From contig NZ_CP060412.1 in the NCBI RefSeq assembly GCF_014297575.1, forward strand, positions 2,852,001 to 2,916,000: a stretch of DNA of 64,000 nt, in the 5' to 3' direction. The DNA is from Dyella telluris (GTDB lineage: Bacteria; Pseudomonadota; Gammaproteobacteria; Xanthomonadales; Rhodanobacteraceae). Under the pieces are notes generated by a model. It ran no database searches and was not told the DNA's origin. It worked only from the letters and a program-made list of their open reading frames with translations. Shown here in pieces: positions 56,407-64,000 of the stretch. Both the position numbers and the translations under genes were made by a program. Position 1 is the first letter of the stretch. Every line of letters begins with the position of its first letter.

Positions 56407-58248
56407 TCAGTGATACATCAAATTGATCGTCACCAACGTCAACACCAGCACGATCGCGGTGAGTGGCAAGCCCACACGCAGGAAGTCCCTGCCGCGATAG
56501 CCACCCGGGCCGGCCACCATCATCAGTGCCGGGTGACCGGAGCTGAGCAGGAAGGTGTTGGACGAAGATACCGCGACGATCAGCGCGTACGCCGATGGGT
56601 TGTTGCCGGTGGCGACGGCGACGCTGATGGCGATGGGAACCATCATCACGGTGGCGCCCACATTGGACATCACCTGCGAGAACAACAGGGTGAGAATGGC
56701 CAGGGCCAGCTGCAGGATCCAGTGGTTGGTGTGGCCAAGGTGTTGCAGCACGACCTGTGCAAGCCATGCGGCTGCACCGGTGGCGTCCATCGACCAGCCG
56801 AGAGGAATCAGGCAGGCGGTGACGAAGATGGTCTTCCAATTGACCGCCTTATAAGCCTCGTCCATGTTGAGCACGCCGGTCAGCAGCATGCCGATGGCGC
56901 CGGTCATCATGGCCACGGACAGGTCGAGATGGGTGAACAGGGCAAGGCATTTCGCCAGCAGGAAGAAGCCCACCGCCTGCCAGATCTTGCCGGGGCGCTG
57001 TTCTTCCTTGGGAATGTCGGTCACCACGACCAGGTCTCGGTCTTCGCTGGCGAGCACCAGGTCACGCCAGCTCGAATGCAGCACCAGGGTGTCGCCGGCG
57101 CGCAAGCTCACGGAGCGCACGTCGTCGCGATAGACCTGGTCACCGCGATTCACCGCCAGCACTGATATGCCATAGCGCTTGCGCAGCCGCAGCTCGCCGA
57201 CGGTCTGCTTGAGGAAGCGCGAGCTCGGGGGGATCACCGCCTCGGAAATACCGGCACGCGACGGATTGAACAGCTCACCCAGTTGGCGCATGCGCGGCGA
57301 GAGCTTGCACAGCTGGTTGTTGGCAAACTGGTTGAGCTGGTCGCGCGGGCCGAGCACGCCAAGCACCGAACCAACCCAGATCACATGATCCGCTGGCGGC
57401 GCCATGCGCGAATCGTTGCCGCTCTTGATGGCAAGAATCAGCGGGGCGCCGTACAGCTGCTCCACCTCACCGATGCTCATGCCGACCAGCGGGCTTTCCG
57501 CCGTAACGGTGAGCTCCGCGCTTTCACCGACGATGCCGTAGGTGTCGGCGAAGTAGCTTTCCGTGCGGCCGGGCGTCACCTTCAGGCGTTCGTCCTCGCG
57601 CTCGGGCAGCAGCTTTTTGCCGAAGAAATAGAAGAAGCCGACACCGGCGAAGGCAAGCACCAGACCCACCGGCGTCACGCTGAACAAGCCGAACTTCGGG
57701 ATGGTGTGTGCGCCGGCCGGCAGGTTCGCATTCGAGCTGGCCACCAGGTCGTTCAGCACGATCAGCGGTGAGTTGGCGATCAGCGTGGTGTTGGTGGCGG
57801 TGAGAATGCAGAACGCCATCGGCAGCAGCAGGCGCGAGATGGGCACGCCGGTGCGCGCGGCGAGGCGACTGGTCACCGGAATCATCAACGCCGCCAGGGC
57901 CTGGCTGGGAATCACCGCGCTGAACAGGCTGGTGACAAGGTTGATCACCACGCCCAGGCGTGACTCCACGCCGCGCGCCATGCGCATGACGAAGCTGGCG
58001 GTAAGGGTGAGCACGCCGGCGCGGTCCAGTCCCGCGCCCATGATCATGATGGCGATGATGGCGATGACCGCGTTACCGGCAAAGCCATTGAACACGCGAT
58101 CCGAAGGAATGAGTCCGGTGAGGCCGATCACGACCACCACCAGCAGGGCCACCATGTCGGCGCGGATCCACTCCAGCACCAGCATCAGCATGGTGAAGCC
58201 CACCAGCCCCAGCACCAGGATCATTTCAGGGGTGAGGGCGAGTCCCAC
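56407..58248 (-). CDS. SLC13-type ion transporter with RCK_C (TrkA-C) domains
   Basis: 613 residues. The N-terminal half (about 8-200) and C-terminal half (about 420-612) form the polytopic DASS/SLC13 fold, with ILTATNTTLIANSPLIVL and LFSQVMSNVGATVMMVPIAI as the two substrate-site hairpins. Between them are two RCK_C/TrkA-C domains (about 225-295 and 315-395; ESPLVGMSIGEVEQLYGAPL, VSLRAGDTLVLHSSWRDLVL). The family transports sulfate, dicarboxylates or related anions; the substrate is not assignable. It converges on the PAP2 gene. Confidence 0.9.
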   Translation of the reverse strand: MGLALTPEMILVLGLVGFTMLMLVLEWIRADMVALLVVVVIGLTGLIPSDRVFNGFAGNAVIAIIAIMIMGAGLDRAGVLTLTASFVMRMARGVESRLGVVINLVTSLFSAVIPSQALAALMIPVTSRLAARTGVPISRLLLPMAFCILTATNTTLIANSPLIVLNDLVASSNANLPAGAHTIPKFGLFSVTPVGLVLAFAGVGFFYFFGKKLLPEREDERLKVTPGRTESYFADTYGIVGESAELTVTAESPLVGMSIGEVEQLYGAPLILAIKSGNDSRMAPPADHVIWVGSVLGVLGPRDQLNQFANNQLCKLSPRMRQLGELFNPSRAGISEAVIPPSSRFLKQTVGELRLRKRYGISVLAVNRGDQVYRDDVRSVSLRAGDTLVLHSSWRDLVLASEDRDLVVVTDIPKEEQRPGKIWQAVGFFLLAKCLALFTHLDLSVAMMTGAIGMLLTGVLNMDEAYKAVNWKTIFVTACLIPLGWSMDATGAAAWLAQVVLQHLGHTNHWILQLALAILTLLFSQVMSNVGATVMMVPIAISVAVATGNNPSAYALIVAVSSSNTFLLSSGHPALMMVAGPGGYRGRDFLRVGLPLTAIVLVLTLVTINLMYH

Positions 58249-58532
58249 TAGCGAGCGCCCCGCGGCTGGGCGTCGTGCTGACGGTTGGATGTGGGCAGTG
58301 GGAGCTTCACGCTGCGACGACTCGTCCCTGTTTGAGACGTGAGTATAAGCGCGTGAAGAGGTGGGCTGGTGAACCGAGTATGCAACGCGGATCGCCGTTG
58401 GCCTGGTTGGCCGGCTCCCAGTTCACCACGGAAAGCGGCTGGCGCCCTCGATGACCACGCCAGGGCGAATCCTTCAAGCGAACGGAGCGTTGAGCATCGG
58501 GGCCAATGATGTGCTGACCCCGATGCCGCCAC

Positions 58533-59258
58533 TCAACGCTTCCGGTAAAGCAGATCCCATACCCCGTGTCCCAGCTTCAGCCCGCGACGCTCGAAATGGG
58601 TTTCGATGCGCCATGCGGGCTTCTCGGCGTACTGCCCGGGGCCGAGGTCATTGCGCCAGTCCGGTGCGGCCTCCATCACCTCGAGCATGTGCTCGGCGTA
58701 GGGCTGCCAGTCGGTGGCCAGGTGCAGCAGGCCGTTGGGGGCCATACGGGAGGCCAGCAGGGCGACGAAGTCGGGCTGGATGATGCGGCGCTTGTTGTGG
58801 CGCTTCTTGTGCCACGGGTCGGGGAACCAGATGCGCGCTTCGGCGAGGGTGCCGGGCGGAATCTCGTTCTCCAGCACTTCCACCGCATCGTGCTTGTACA
58901 GACGCACGTTGCTGGCGTCGCGCGCGGCCAGGGCGTTCATCAGGCGGCCCACACCGGGGCCATGGACTTCGACGCCGATAAAGTCGCGCCCGAGGTCGTT
59001 TTCGCTGGCCCAGGCCAGCGCCTCGCCATTGCCGAAGCCGATTTCCAGCACCCGCGGGGCGGTGCGCCCGAAGCGGGCGGCGTAATCCTGCGGCGTGGCG
59101 GTGTAGTCGATGCCGAAGCGGGCCCAGTGTTCGTCGAAAGCACGCTGCTGGGCCGGCGTCATGCGCCCTTCGCGCAACACGAAGCTGCGGATACGGCGCA
59201 TGAAGTGCGGATGCTCGGCGTCGTCGTGTTCGCCGTCGTGGTCGTGCTGGTCAGTCAT
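58533..59258 (-). CDS. trmB: tRNA (guanine-N7-)-methyltransferase
   Basis: 241 residues. The first 20 are His/Asp-rich ([16 protein letters not shown]) and lie before the family start [18 protein letters not shown]-binding motif [14 protein letters not shown], and the catalytic-region [17 protein letters not shown]. TrmB makes m7G46 in tRNA. It starts 3 nt after the thiG stop, so thiS-thiG-trmB is an operon. The 284-nt gap between its stop (58533) and the SLC13 gene (58248) contains no feature I can support. Confidence 0.95.
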   Translation of the reverse strand: MTDQHDHDGEHDDAEHPHFMRRIRSFVLREGRMTPAQQRAFDEHWARFGIDYTATPQDYAARFGRTAPRVLEIGFGNGEALAWASENDLGRDFIGVEVHGPGVGRLMNALAARDASNVRLYKHDAVEVLENEIPPGTLAEARIWFPDPWHKKRHNKRRIIQPDFVALLASRMAPNGLLHLATDWQPYAEHMLEVMEAAPDWRNDLGPGQYAEKPAWRIETHFERRGLKLGHGVWDLLYRKR

Positions 59259-59261
59259 GGA

Positions 59262-60062
59262 TCAGCCGATGGTGCCGTCGATCGGGCTCGAGGCCGAGGC
59301 GAAGCGCTTGCGCGGAATGCGGCCGGCCTTGAAGGCGGCGCGGCCGGCCTGGATAGCAAGCTTCATGGCGTGCGCCATCAGCACCGGATCCTTGGCGCCG
59401 GCAATGGCGGTGTTCATCAGCACGCCGTCGCAACCCAGTTCCATCGCAATGGCGGCGTCGGAAGCGGTACCCACGCCGGCGTCGACAATGATCGGCACCT
59501 TGGCGTTCTCGATGATCTCGAGCAGGTTGTAGCGGTTCTGGATGCCCAGGCCCGAGCCGATGGGTGCGGCCAGCGGCATCACGGCCACGCAGCCGATCTC
59601 TTCCAGGCGCTTGGCCAGGATCGGGTCGTCGCTGGTGTACACCATCACGTCGAAACCGTCGGCCACCAGCGTTTCGGCGGCCTTGAGTGTCTCGACCACG
59701 TCGGGGAACAGGGTGCGCTGGTCGCCCAGCACTTCCAGCTTCACCAGCTTGTGGCCGTCCAGCAGCTCGCGGGCGAGTTTGCAGGTGCGCACGGCGTCGA
59801 CGGCGTTGTAGCAGCCGGCGGTGTTGGGCAGCAGGGTAAATTCTTCGGGCGGCAGGGCGTCCAGCAGGTTGGGCTGGCCGGCGTCCTGGCCGATGTTCAC
59901 GCGGCGGATGGCGACCGTGACGATCTCGGCACCGGCGGCCTGGCTGGCGCGGCGGGTTTCGTCGAAGTCCTTGTACTTGCCGGTGCCAGTGAGCAGTCGG
60001 GAGCCGTAGCTCTTGCCGGCGATGATCAGCGGATCGGAAGTGTCGAGCGTCTTGATGTTCAT
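59262..60062 (-). CDS. thiG: Thiazole synthase
   Basis: 266 residues. TIM-barrel ThiG with [13 protein letters not shown], the Schiff-base Lys108 in [24 protein letters not shown] and [20 protein letters not shown]. It forms the thiazole phosphate of thiamin from 1-deoxy-xylulose 5-phosphate, dehydroglycine/glycine-imine and ThiS thiocarboxylate. The sulfur carrier ThiS is encoded 61 nt upstream. Confidence 0.96.
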   Translation of the reverse strand: MNIKTLDTSDPLIIAGKSYGSRLLTGTGKYKDFDETRRASQAAGAEIVTVAIRRVNIGQDAGQPNLLDALPPEEFTLLPNTAGCYNAVDAVRTCKLARELLDGHKLVKLEVLGDQRTLFPDVVETLKAAETLVADGFDVMVYTSDDPILAKRLEEIGCVAVMPLAAPIGSGLGIQNRYNLLEIIENAKVPIIVDAGVGTASDAAIAMELGCDGVLMNTAIAGAKDPVLMAHAMKLAIQAGRAAFKAGRIPRKRFASASSPIDGTIG

Positions 60063-60123
60063 CGTGGTGTCTTCAGTCTGCGGGGACGCTCAAGGCGTCG
60101 CATGAACGCGGATACCGGGGCGA

Positions 60124-60324
60124 TCAGCCGCCGCCGATGGCATGGACGATCTCTACGCGGTCGCCGTCGCCCAGTACGTGGCTGGCGTGGAGGCTGCGCG
60201 GAACGATCTCGTGGTTCACTTCCACCGCAACGCGACGCTGGCCGTAACCGGCTTCTTCCAGCAGTTGGGTGACGGTGGTGGCGGGGGCGCAGTCGCGCGG
60301 ACTGCCATTGAGCGTGATGTGCAT
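60124..60324 (-). CDS. thiS: ThiS sulfur-carrier protein
   Basis: 66 residues, ubiquitin-like, ending in the obligatory IGGG (Gly-Gly) C-terminus that is thiocarboxylated. HITLNGSPRD, the ALVHxxxx-type RRVAVEVNHEIVPR and GDRVEIVHAIGGG are characteristic. It gives sulfur to ThiG for thiazole formation. A terminator of the upstream FecR gene lies just before it. Confidence 0.95.
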   Translation of the reverse strand: MHITLNGSPRDCAPATTVTQLLEEAGYGQRRVAVEVNHEIVPRSLHASHVLGDGDRVEIVHAIGGG

Positions 60325-60373
60325 CCGCCCATTGTAGCCGCTGGCGGCCCCGATGCCGGCCCTCGGGCAAAGA

Positions 60374-60398
60374 AAAGGCCCGGCAGAACCGGGCCTTT
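60374..60398 (-). terminator. Rho-independent terminator after the FecR/DUF6600 gene
   Basis: On the minus strand: AAAGGCCCGG-TTCTG-CCGGGCCTTT followed by TCTTTG. It separates the FecR/DUF6600 gene (ending 60423) from thiS. Confidence 0.8.
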
Positions 60399-60422
60399 CG
60401 GGCGGCGAGGCCTTGCGGGGCC

Positions 60423-62756
60423 TCAGTTGTGCTGTTCGTCCTTGCGCGGCGGGGGTGGCTTGCGCTCCTCGTGGCCCTGCTGCGGATGCGGCTGGTTGTT
60501 CTCCGGGCGCGGCTGGGCTTGCGGGGGCTGGTAGCCACGCGGTGGCTCGTAGCCGCGTTGCTGTTGCTGCTGCATCTGGCGCTGCTGCATTTCCTGCTGC
60601 TGCATGGCCTGACGCTGCTGCATCTGTTGCTGCGCCTGCTGGCGCTGTTGCATCTCTTGCTGCTGCGCCTGCTGCCGTTGCTGCATCTCCTGCCGCTGCT
60701 GGGCCTGCTGCTGTTGCTGTTCCTGCATCTGGCGTTGCTGTATTTCCTGGTGCTGCTCGGCCTGCCGCTGCTGCATCTCCTGCCGCTGCTGCGCCTGTTG
60801 CTGCTGCATCTGCTGTTGTTGCATGGCCTGGCGTTGCGCGGCATTGTCCTGGTAGGTGGGCTGGCGCGGGGCCTGCTCGATGCGTGGGGCGTTGGGGAGC
60901 GTGCCCTGGCCCTGTTGCGCGCGCGAGCGGTCTTCGGCAGCGTTCGGGATATAGCTCACGCCGGGCCGCGGCTGGTTGTTCTGGCCGCGCTGGTACTGGG
61001 TTTGCTGGTCGTTCGGGCGGGCAAAGCGCGAGGACGGCAGCTCGCCCGGGCGCATGGCGGCGTCGTTGTCGGGGCGCGGCGAGGGGCGGTTGGCAGGGGC
61101 CTGCGCGTTGAAGCGCGAGGGACCGTTCTGGTCCGCCGGGTTGGCAGGCTGGCGGTTGGGGCCATTGGAGCGCATGCTCGGCCCCTGCTCATTCAGTAGT
61201 CGCACGTTGCCCGGGGCAGCCGGGGCCATGCGTGGCACGCCGGCGACGTTGGCCGGGCGTCCGCCGGCAAAGTTCGCGGCGGGCGGGGTGCGGGCCACCA
61301 CCTCGCGCTGGAAACCGCCGGCGGGAAGCGGCCGAGCGTTGGCGGCGCGCGGGGGCGCGTAGCTGGCGCGTACCGGCGCCATGCCGCTGACGCCGCGCGG
61401 TGCAACGGGCGCGTTGGCGAACTGGCGCGGGTCCATTGGCGCCATGTGCTGGCGGGCGTTGCGGGCGGCGACGAAATCCTGCCCCGACATGGCGCGGAAC
61501 GCATGCGGCACATCGCGGTTCACGTACCGCTCGTTCGGCATGCCGCGACCCTGGCGGAAGTAGTTGTAGTTATTGTTGATGTTGTTGATCACCACGGTGC
61601 GGTTGACGTTGCGCACGTAGATGTTGGTGACGTTGACGTTGGTGTAGTAGCCGCGGCTCGCGTGGTACCACGGGTTGTAGACCTCGCCCGGGGCCAGCGG
61701 GAACCAGCCCACCGGGTGAGCCCCGATGCCCACGGATACGCTGACACCGCCGACGAAGGCCACCAGCGCCGGCGCGTAGACCGGGCGCACGCCGACCGGG
61801 CCGGGCACCCAGCACCAGCGTTCGCGGACATGGGCCCAGCGACCGTAGTGATAGGGCGCAAAGCCCCAGGGTGCCGTATCCACCCACGTCCAGCCCCACG
61901 GGGCCACGTAGGACCAGTGACCGTCGCTGTAGGGCGACCAGTCCGCACCCACGTTCGACGGGTACCAGACCTGGCCGTAATCCGGATCGGATTGCCAGTT
62001 GCCGTACTGATTCAGGTCCTGGGCGCCGACCACGTCGGGTGACACGTACTGGTTGCCTGGCTCGCTGGCGTAGCGCTGGTTGCGGCTGTTGCACCAGGTG
62101 TCGAAGTCATCGCCGCCTTCGATGTCGTTGACGGTGACCTCGTTGAGCGACGAATCGGTAAATTCGTATGAACGCCCTTCGGCCACCATGCGTTGCGCGC
62201 CGCCTTCGCCATACACCGTGGCCCGGCCGTCGAAGTCGGTGACACGGGTGGACTTGCCATCCTCGCTGATGTCCACCCGGTAGGTGCCGGGCTGGTTGAC
62301 CACCAGCGCCACGGTAGGGGTATCGATCTCATAACCCTGTCCGTTGTCGGTGCCGCGCACGGTGAGGTTGACCGTGCCCTGGGTAAGCTCGACCTGGGTG
62401 AGCTGGTCATTGAGGGTGAGAAAGCCGAAGTTGGAATCGTCGGCGATGCGCAGCGTGCCGTTGTCCAGTTCCAGCTCGGCGCGCCCGTTCTGACCGGTGG
62501 ACAGGCGGTCCCCCGTGGTCAGCGGGCGGTTGAGGCTGGCGTCGCCCCAGTCTTTCTCGCCGGCCGGCAGCAGGCCCACATCGCCTTCGCGATAGGACAG
62601 GCGTGCAATGCGCGAGGGAGGGTCGCCAGCGCCGCTGCCGTCGTCAGGCGGCGCCTGGTCCTGCGCCTGCAGAAGTCCACTGGCGCAGATCAGCAGGACC
62701 GCCGCCGTCCATCGCCAGCAGCGCGGCGACATCAGGAAAGCAGGAAGCACACGCAT
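60423..62756 (-). CDS. Secreted FecR / DUF6600 protein with Gln-rich C-terminus
   Basis: 777 residues from the ATG at 62756, behind GGAG; an in-frame ATG at 62786 is less likely. Signal peptide (about 1-33, ending LQA-Q). A FecR-like domain (about 70-210: LSTGQNGRAELELDNGTLRI, VNLTVRG) is followed by a DUF6600 region (about 245-360) of aromatic repeats (WSPYSDGHWSYVAPWGWTWV, APYHYGRWAHVRERWCWVPG). Then comes a Pro/Ala/Arg/Asn-rich low-complexity stretch, and residues about 640-735 consist almost entirely of Gln with Met, Arg, Ala and Glu. The function is unknown; it is probably a periplasmic or surface protein. Monocistronic, with its own terminator. Confidence 0.88.
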   Translation of the reverse strand: MRVLPAFLMSPRCWRWTAAVLLICASGLLQAQDQAPPDDGSGAGDPPSRIARLSYREGDVGLLPAGEKDWGDASLNRPLTTGDRLSTGQNGRAELELDNGTLRIADDSNFGFLTLNDQLTQVELTQGTVNLTVRGTDNGQGYEIDTPTVALVVNQPGTYRVDISEDGKSTRVTDFDGRATVYGEGGAQRMVAEGRSYEFTDSSLNEVTVNDIEGGDDFDTWCNSRNQRYASEPGNQYVSPDVVGAQDLNQYGNWQSDPDYGQVWYPSNVGADWSPYSDGHWSYVAPWGWTWVDTAPWGFAPYHYGRWAHVRERWCWVPGPVGVRPVYAPALVAFVGGVSVSVGIGAHPVGWFPLAPGEVYNPWYHASRGYYTNVNVTNIYVRNVNRTVVINNINNNYNYFRQGRGMPNERYVNRDVPHAFRAMSGQDFVAARNARQHMAPMDPRQFANAPVAPRGVSGMAPVRASYAPPRAANARPLPAGGFQREVVARTPPAANFAGGRPANVAGVPRMAPAAPGNVRLLNEQGPSMRSNGPNRQPANPADQNGPSRFNAQAPANRPSPRPDNDAAMRPGELPSSRFARPNDQQTQYQRGQNNQPRPGVSYIPNAAEDRSRAQQGQGTLPNAPRIEQAPRQPTYQDNAAQRQAMQQQQMQQQQAQQRQEMQQRQAEQHQEIQQRQMQEQQQQQAQQRQEMQQRQQAQQQEMQQRQQAQQQMQQRQAMQQQEMQQRQMQQQQQRGYEPPRGYQPPQAQPRPENNQPHPQQGHEERKPPPPRKDEQHN
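60552..60830. repeat. Low-complexity CAG/CTG-like coding repeat
   Basis: The strand shown is dominated by CTG, TTG, CAT and GCG triplets, the complement of CAG/CAA/ATG/CGC codons for the poly-Gln/Met/Arg stretch. Synonymous and amino-acid variation is present throughout, so it is a degenerate repeat rather than a pure microsatellite. Confidence 0.8.
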
Positions 62757-63017
62757 CGGGTTCTCCGGAACTGGGCGCGAAGTCATCGCGGAATGTGGCT
62801 GGCGTTATCCGCAAAAACACGCAAGAGCGCAGCGGCCGCCGTCGAGTGCATTATGCGGATGGGCGCTCCGTTCGCTGCAAGGACCGGCAGCGTCGGGACC
62901 GGAAATGGTTCAGCCGCGCGCCATCTCCGGTTCACGCCGTGTTTCGGCTACAGGCAAGCGACAGGCGCTCGGGTTGTTCCCAAGCCCCGCGGAGGCGGGT
63001 TACCATCGCCCCGCGTT

Positions 63018-63091
63018 GCGGGTGTAGCTCAATGGTAGAGCTGTAGCTTCCCAAGCTACTGACGAGGGTTCGATTCCCTTCACCCGCTCCA
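63018..63091 (+). tRNA. tRNA-Gly(CCC)
   Basis: A 74-nt cloverleaf. Acceptor stem GCGGGTG / CACCCGC, D-arm GCTC-AATGGTA-GAGC, anticodon stem GTAGC / GCTAC with loop TTCCCAA (anticodon CCC, reading GGG), T-arm with TTCGATT, U discriminator and an encoded CCA. It is the only tRNA in the window. Confidence 0.95.
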
Positions 63092-63134
63092 CTTTGCTCC
63101 CGACCCCACCGAGCCCCCTACACGTAATCCTGCT

Positions 63135-63590
63135 ATGGCGGATGTGACTACCCTCGGCTGGCGGGAGCGCCTGGCATTGCCGATGCTCGGCATTCCCTTG
63201 CTCAAGGCCAAGCTCGATACCGGTGCGCGCAGCAGTTCGCTGCATGTCGACGCGCTGGAAAGCTTTGAGCGGGCGGGCGATACCTGGCTGCGCTTTTCAG
63301 TCACCGTGGGCGGGCGCCATCAGGTGGCGGTGACCTGCGAAACCCTTGCACTCGATCGTCGTGTCGTGACGGACACCGGCGGGCGACGCACCATGCGCTG
63401 GTTTATCCGCACGGACGTGGTGCTGGCCGGCGAACGCTTTGCGGTGGACATCAATCTGACCGACAGGCGTCATATGCTGTTTCCCATGCTGCTCGGCCGC
63501 AGTGCGCTGCACGGGCGGTTCGTGGTGGATCCTGCGCTTTCCTATTCCAAGTCCCGCCTCATCCGGACGGGCTCGACGGGTGTTTCATGA
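63135..63590 (+). CDS. RimK-associated zinc-protease-like protein (DUF785 family)
   Basis: 151 residues. The start [20 protein letters not shown] leads to [15 protein letters not shown], an aspartic-protease-like DTGA motif, and ends [19 protein letters not shown]. The family (putative ATP-dependent zinc protease, Pfam Zn_protease) is commonly linked to rimK. Its stop overlaps the rimK start by ATGA, so coupling with RimK is likely, perhaps as processing of glutamylated tails; the function is not established. Confidence 0.88.
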   Translation: MADVTTLGWRERLALPMLGIPLLKAKLDTGARSSSLHVDALESFERAGDTWLRFSVTVGGRHQVAVTCETLALDRRVVTDTGGRRTMRWFIRTDVVLAGERFAVDINLTDRRHMLFPMLLGRSALHGRFVVDPALSYSKSRLIRTGSTGVS

Positions 63591-64000
63591 AGATCGCCAT
63601 TCTCTCGCGCAACACCCGGCTCTATTCGACCCAGCGGCTGGTCGACGTCGCGCGTGAGCGCGGCCATGTGGTGCGCGTGCTTGACCCGTTGCGCTGCTAT
63701 GTGCGCATCGCGCCGGGCAACATGTCCATCCGCTACAAGGGCAAGGCGATCAAGGGCATCGATGCGGTCATCCCGCGCATCGGCGTCACCAGCACGTTCT
63801 ACGGCACCGCCGTGCTGCGCCAGCTGGAAATGATGGGGGTGTACACGCCCAACCCGTCCGACGCCGTGCTCAGTGCCCGCGACAAGCTGCGTTCGCTGCA
63901 GATCCTTGCCGCCAAGGGGCTGGCCATGCCGGCTACCGTGTTCGGCGACAACCCGGACGACACCGCCGATGTGCTGGCCATGCTGGGCGAGCCGCCGCAT
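63587..64000 (+). CDS. rimK: RimK, ribosomal protein S6 glutamate ligase (3' end outside window)
   Basis: 138 codons visible from the ATG at 63587 to the right edge, so only the N-terminal part is seen. [19 protein letters not shown] is the RimK opening, followed by [24 protein letters not shown] and [20 protein letters not shown], which starts the ATP-grasp domain. RimK adds Glu residues to the C-terminus of ribosomal protein S6. Overlaps the zinc-protease-like gene by ATGA. Confidence 0.93.
   Translation, partial: MKIAILSRNTRLYSTQRLVDVARERGHVVRVLDPLRCYVRIAPGNMSIRYKGKAIKGIDAVIPRIGVTSTFYGTAVLRQLEMMGVYTPNPSDAVLSARDKLRSLQILAAKGLAMPATVFGDNPDDTADVLAMLGEPPH

Noticed and set aside
58249..58532. 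94-residue minus-strand ORF between trmB and the SLC13 gene
   Set aside because: The composition is Ser/Arg/Pro-rich without a ribosome-binding site or motif, and it is best treated as non-coding.
60552..60830. Possible CRISPR or tandem-repeat array
   Set aside because: There are no regular repeat-spacer units. The pattern is a codon-level poly-Gln/Met/Arg coding stretch in one open frame.

Overview
The window is a high-GC chromosomal segment of a gammaproteobacterium. Protein content and gene order (pilMNOPQ beside mrcA, rph-rdgB-hemW, type-B rpmE2 next to gltA, a moxR-bat operon, thiSG-trmB) point to the order Xanthomonadales, most likely Rhodanobacteraceae (Dyella/Luteibacter/Rhodanobacter-like). 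This is an inference from protein appearance and synteny; no search was run. Most of the window is core genome with tight operons (many ATGA/GTGA overlaps). There is no prophage, insertion sequence, CRISPR array or rRNA.

Layout. 1-4862 (minus): rph-rdgB-hemW followed by a DUF1631 gene cut by the left edge. 4939-6437 (plus): yicC-gmk. A REP-type hairpin pair follows, then the complete phospholipid-transport set mlaFEDCB (plus, 6693-10261) with convergent mlaA (minus). 11391-16688 (plus): rpoZ, spoT, ridA, recG. 16793-19625: a nucleoside hydrolase, rpmE2 and gltA. 19719-23367: a small secreted Cys-rich protein, a protein of unknown function and PBP1A (mrcA). 23618-28765: the type IV pilus operon pilMNOPQ. 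28923-35967: a MoxR/DUF58/DUF4381/BatA/BatB-TPR/BatD operon. 35951-41606: a macro-domain protein, a MarR regulator and an RND pump. 41775-44542 (minus): an M28 peptidase, mscL and an FAH-family hydrolase. 44780-49306 (plus): a four-gene MacAB-like ABC efflux operon. 49361-53179 (minus): AtoE-type and EamA-type transporters, an Ada-like repair protein and a small membrane protein. 53259-56354 (plus): a Rieske ferredoxin and a degraded exopolysaccharide locus. 56407-62756 (minus): an SLC13 transporter, trmB, thiG, thiS and a FecR/DUF6600 protein. 63018-64000 (plus): tRNA-Gly(CCC), a RimK-associated zinc-protease-like gene and the start of rimK.

The strongest unusual signals are two. First, MlaD carries two tandem MCE domains with a 119-residue period, where the E. 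coli protein has one; this suggests a two-ring lipid channel. Second, the exopolysaccharide locus is collapsed: only the C-terminus of a Wza/GumB-type export protein remains, followed by an intact ORF that appears to join the N-terminal half of a Wzc/GumC-type copolymerase to the C-terminal half of a multi-spanning, polymerase-like membrane protein. Other points are the mla block sitting between gmk and rpoZ (adjacent in E. coli), a BatB-like protein that has lost its MIDAS metal-binding motif, and two REP-type inverted-repeat doublets.
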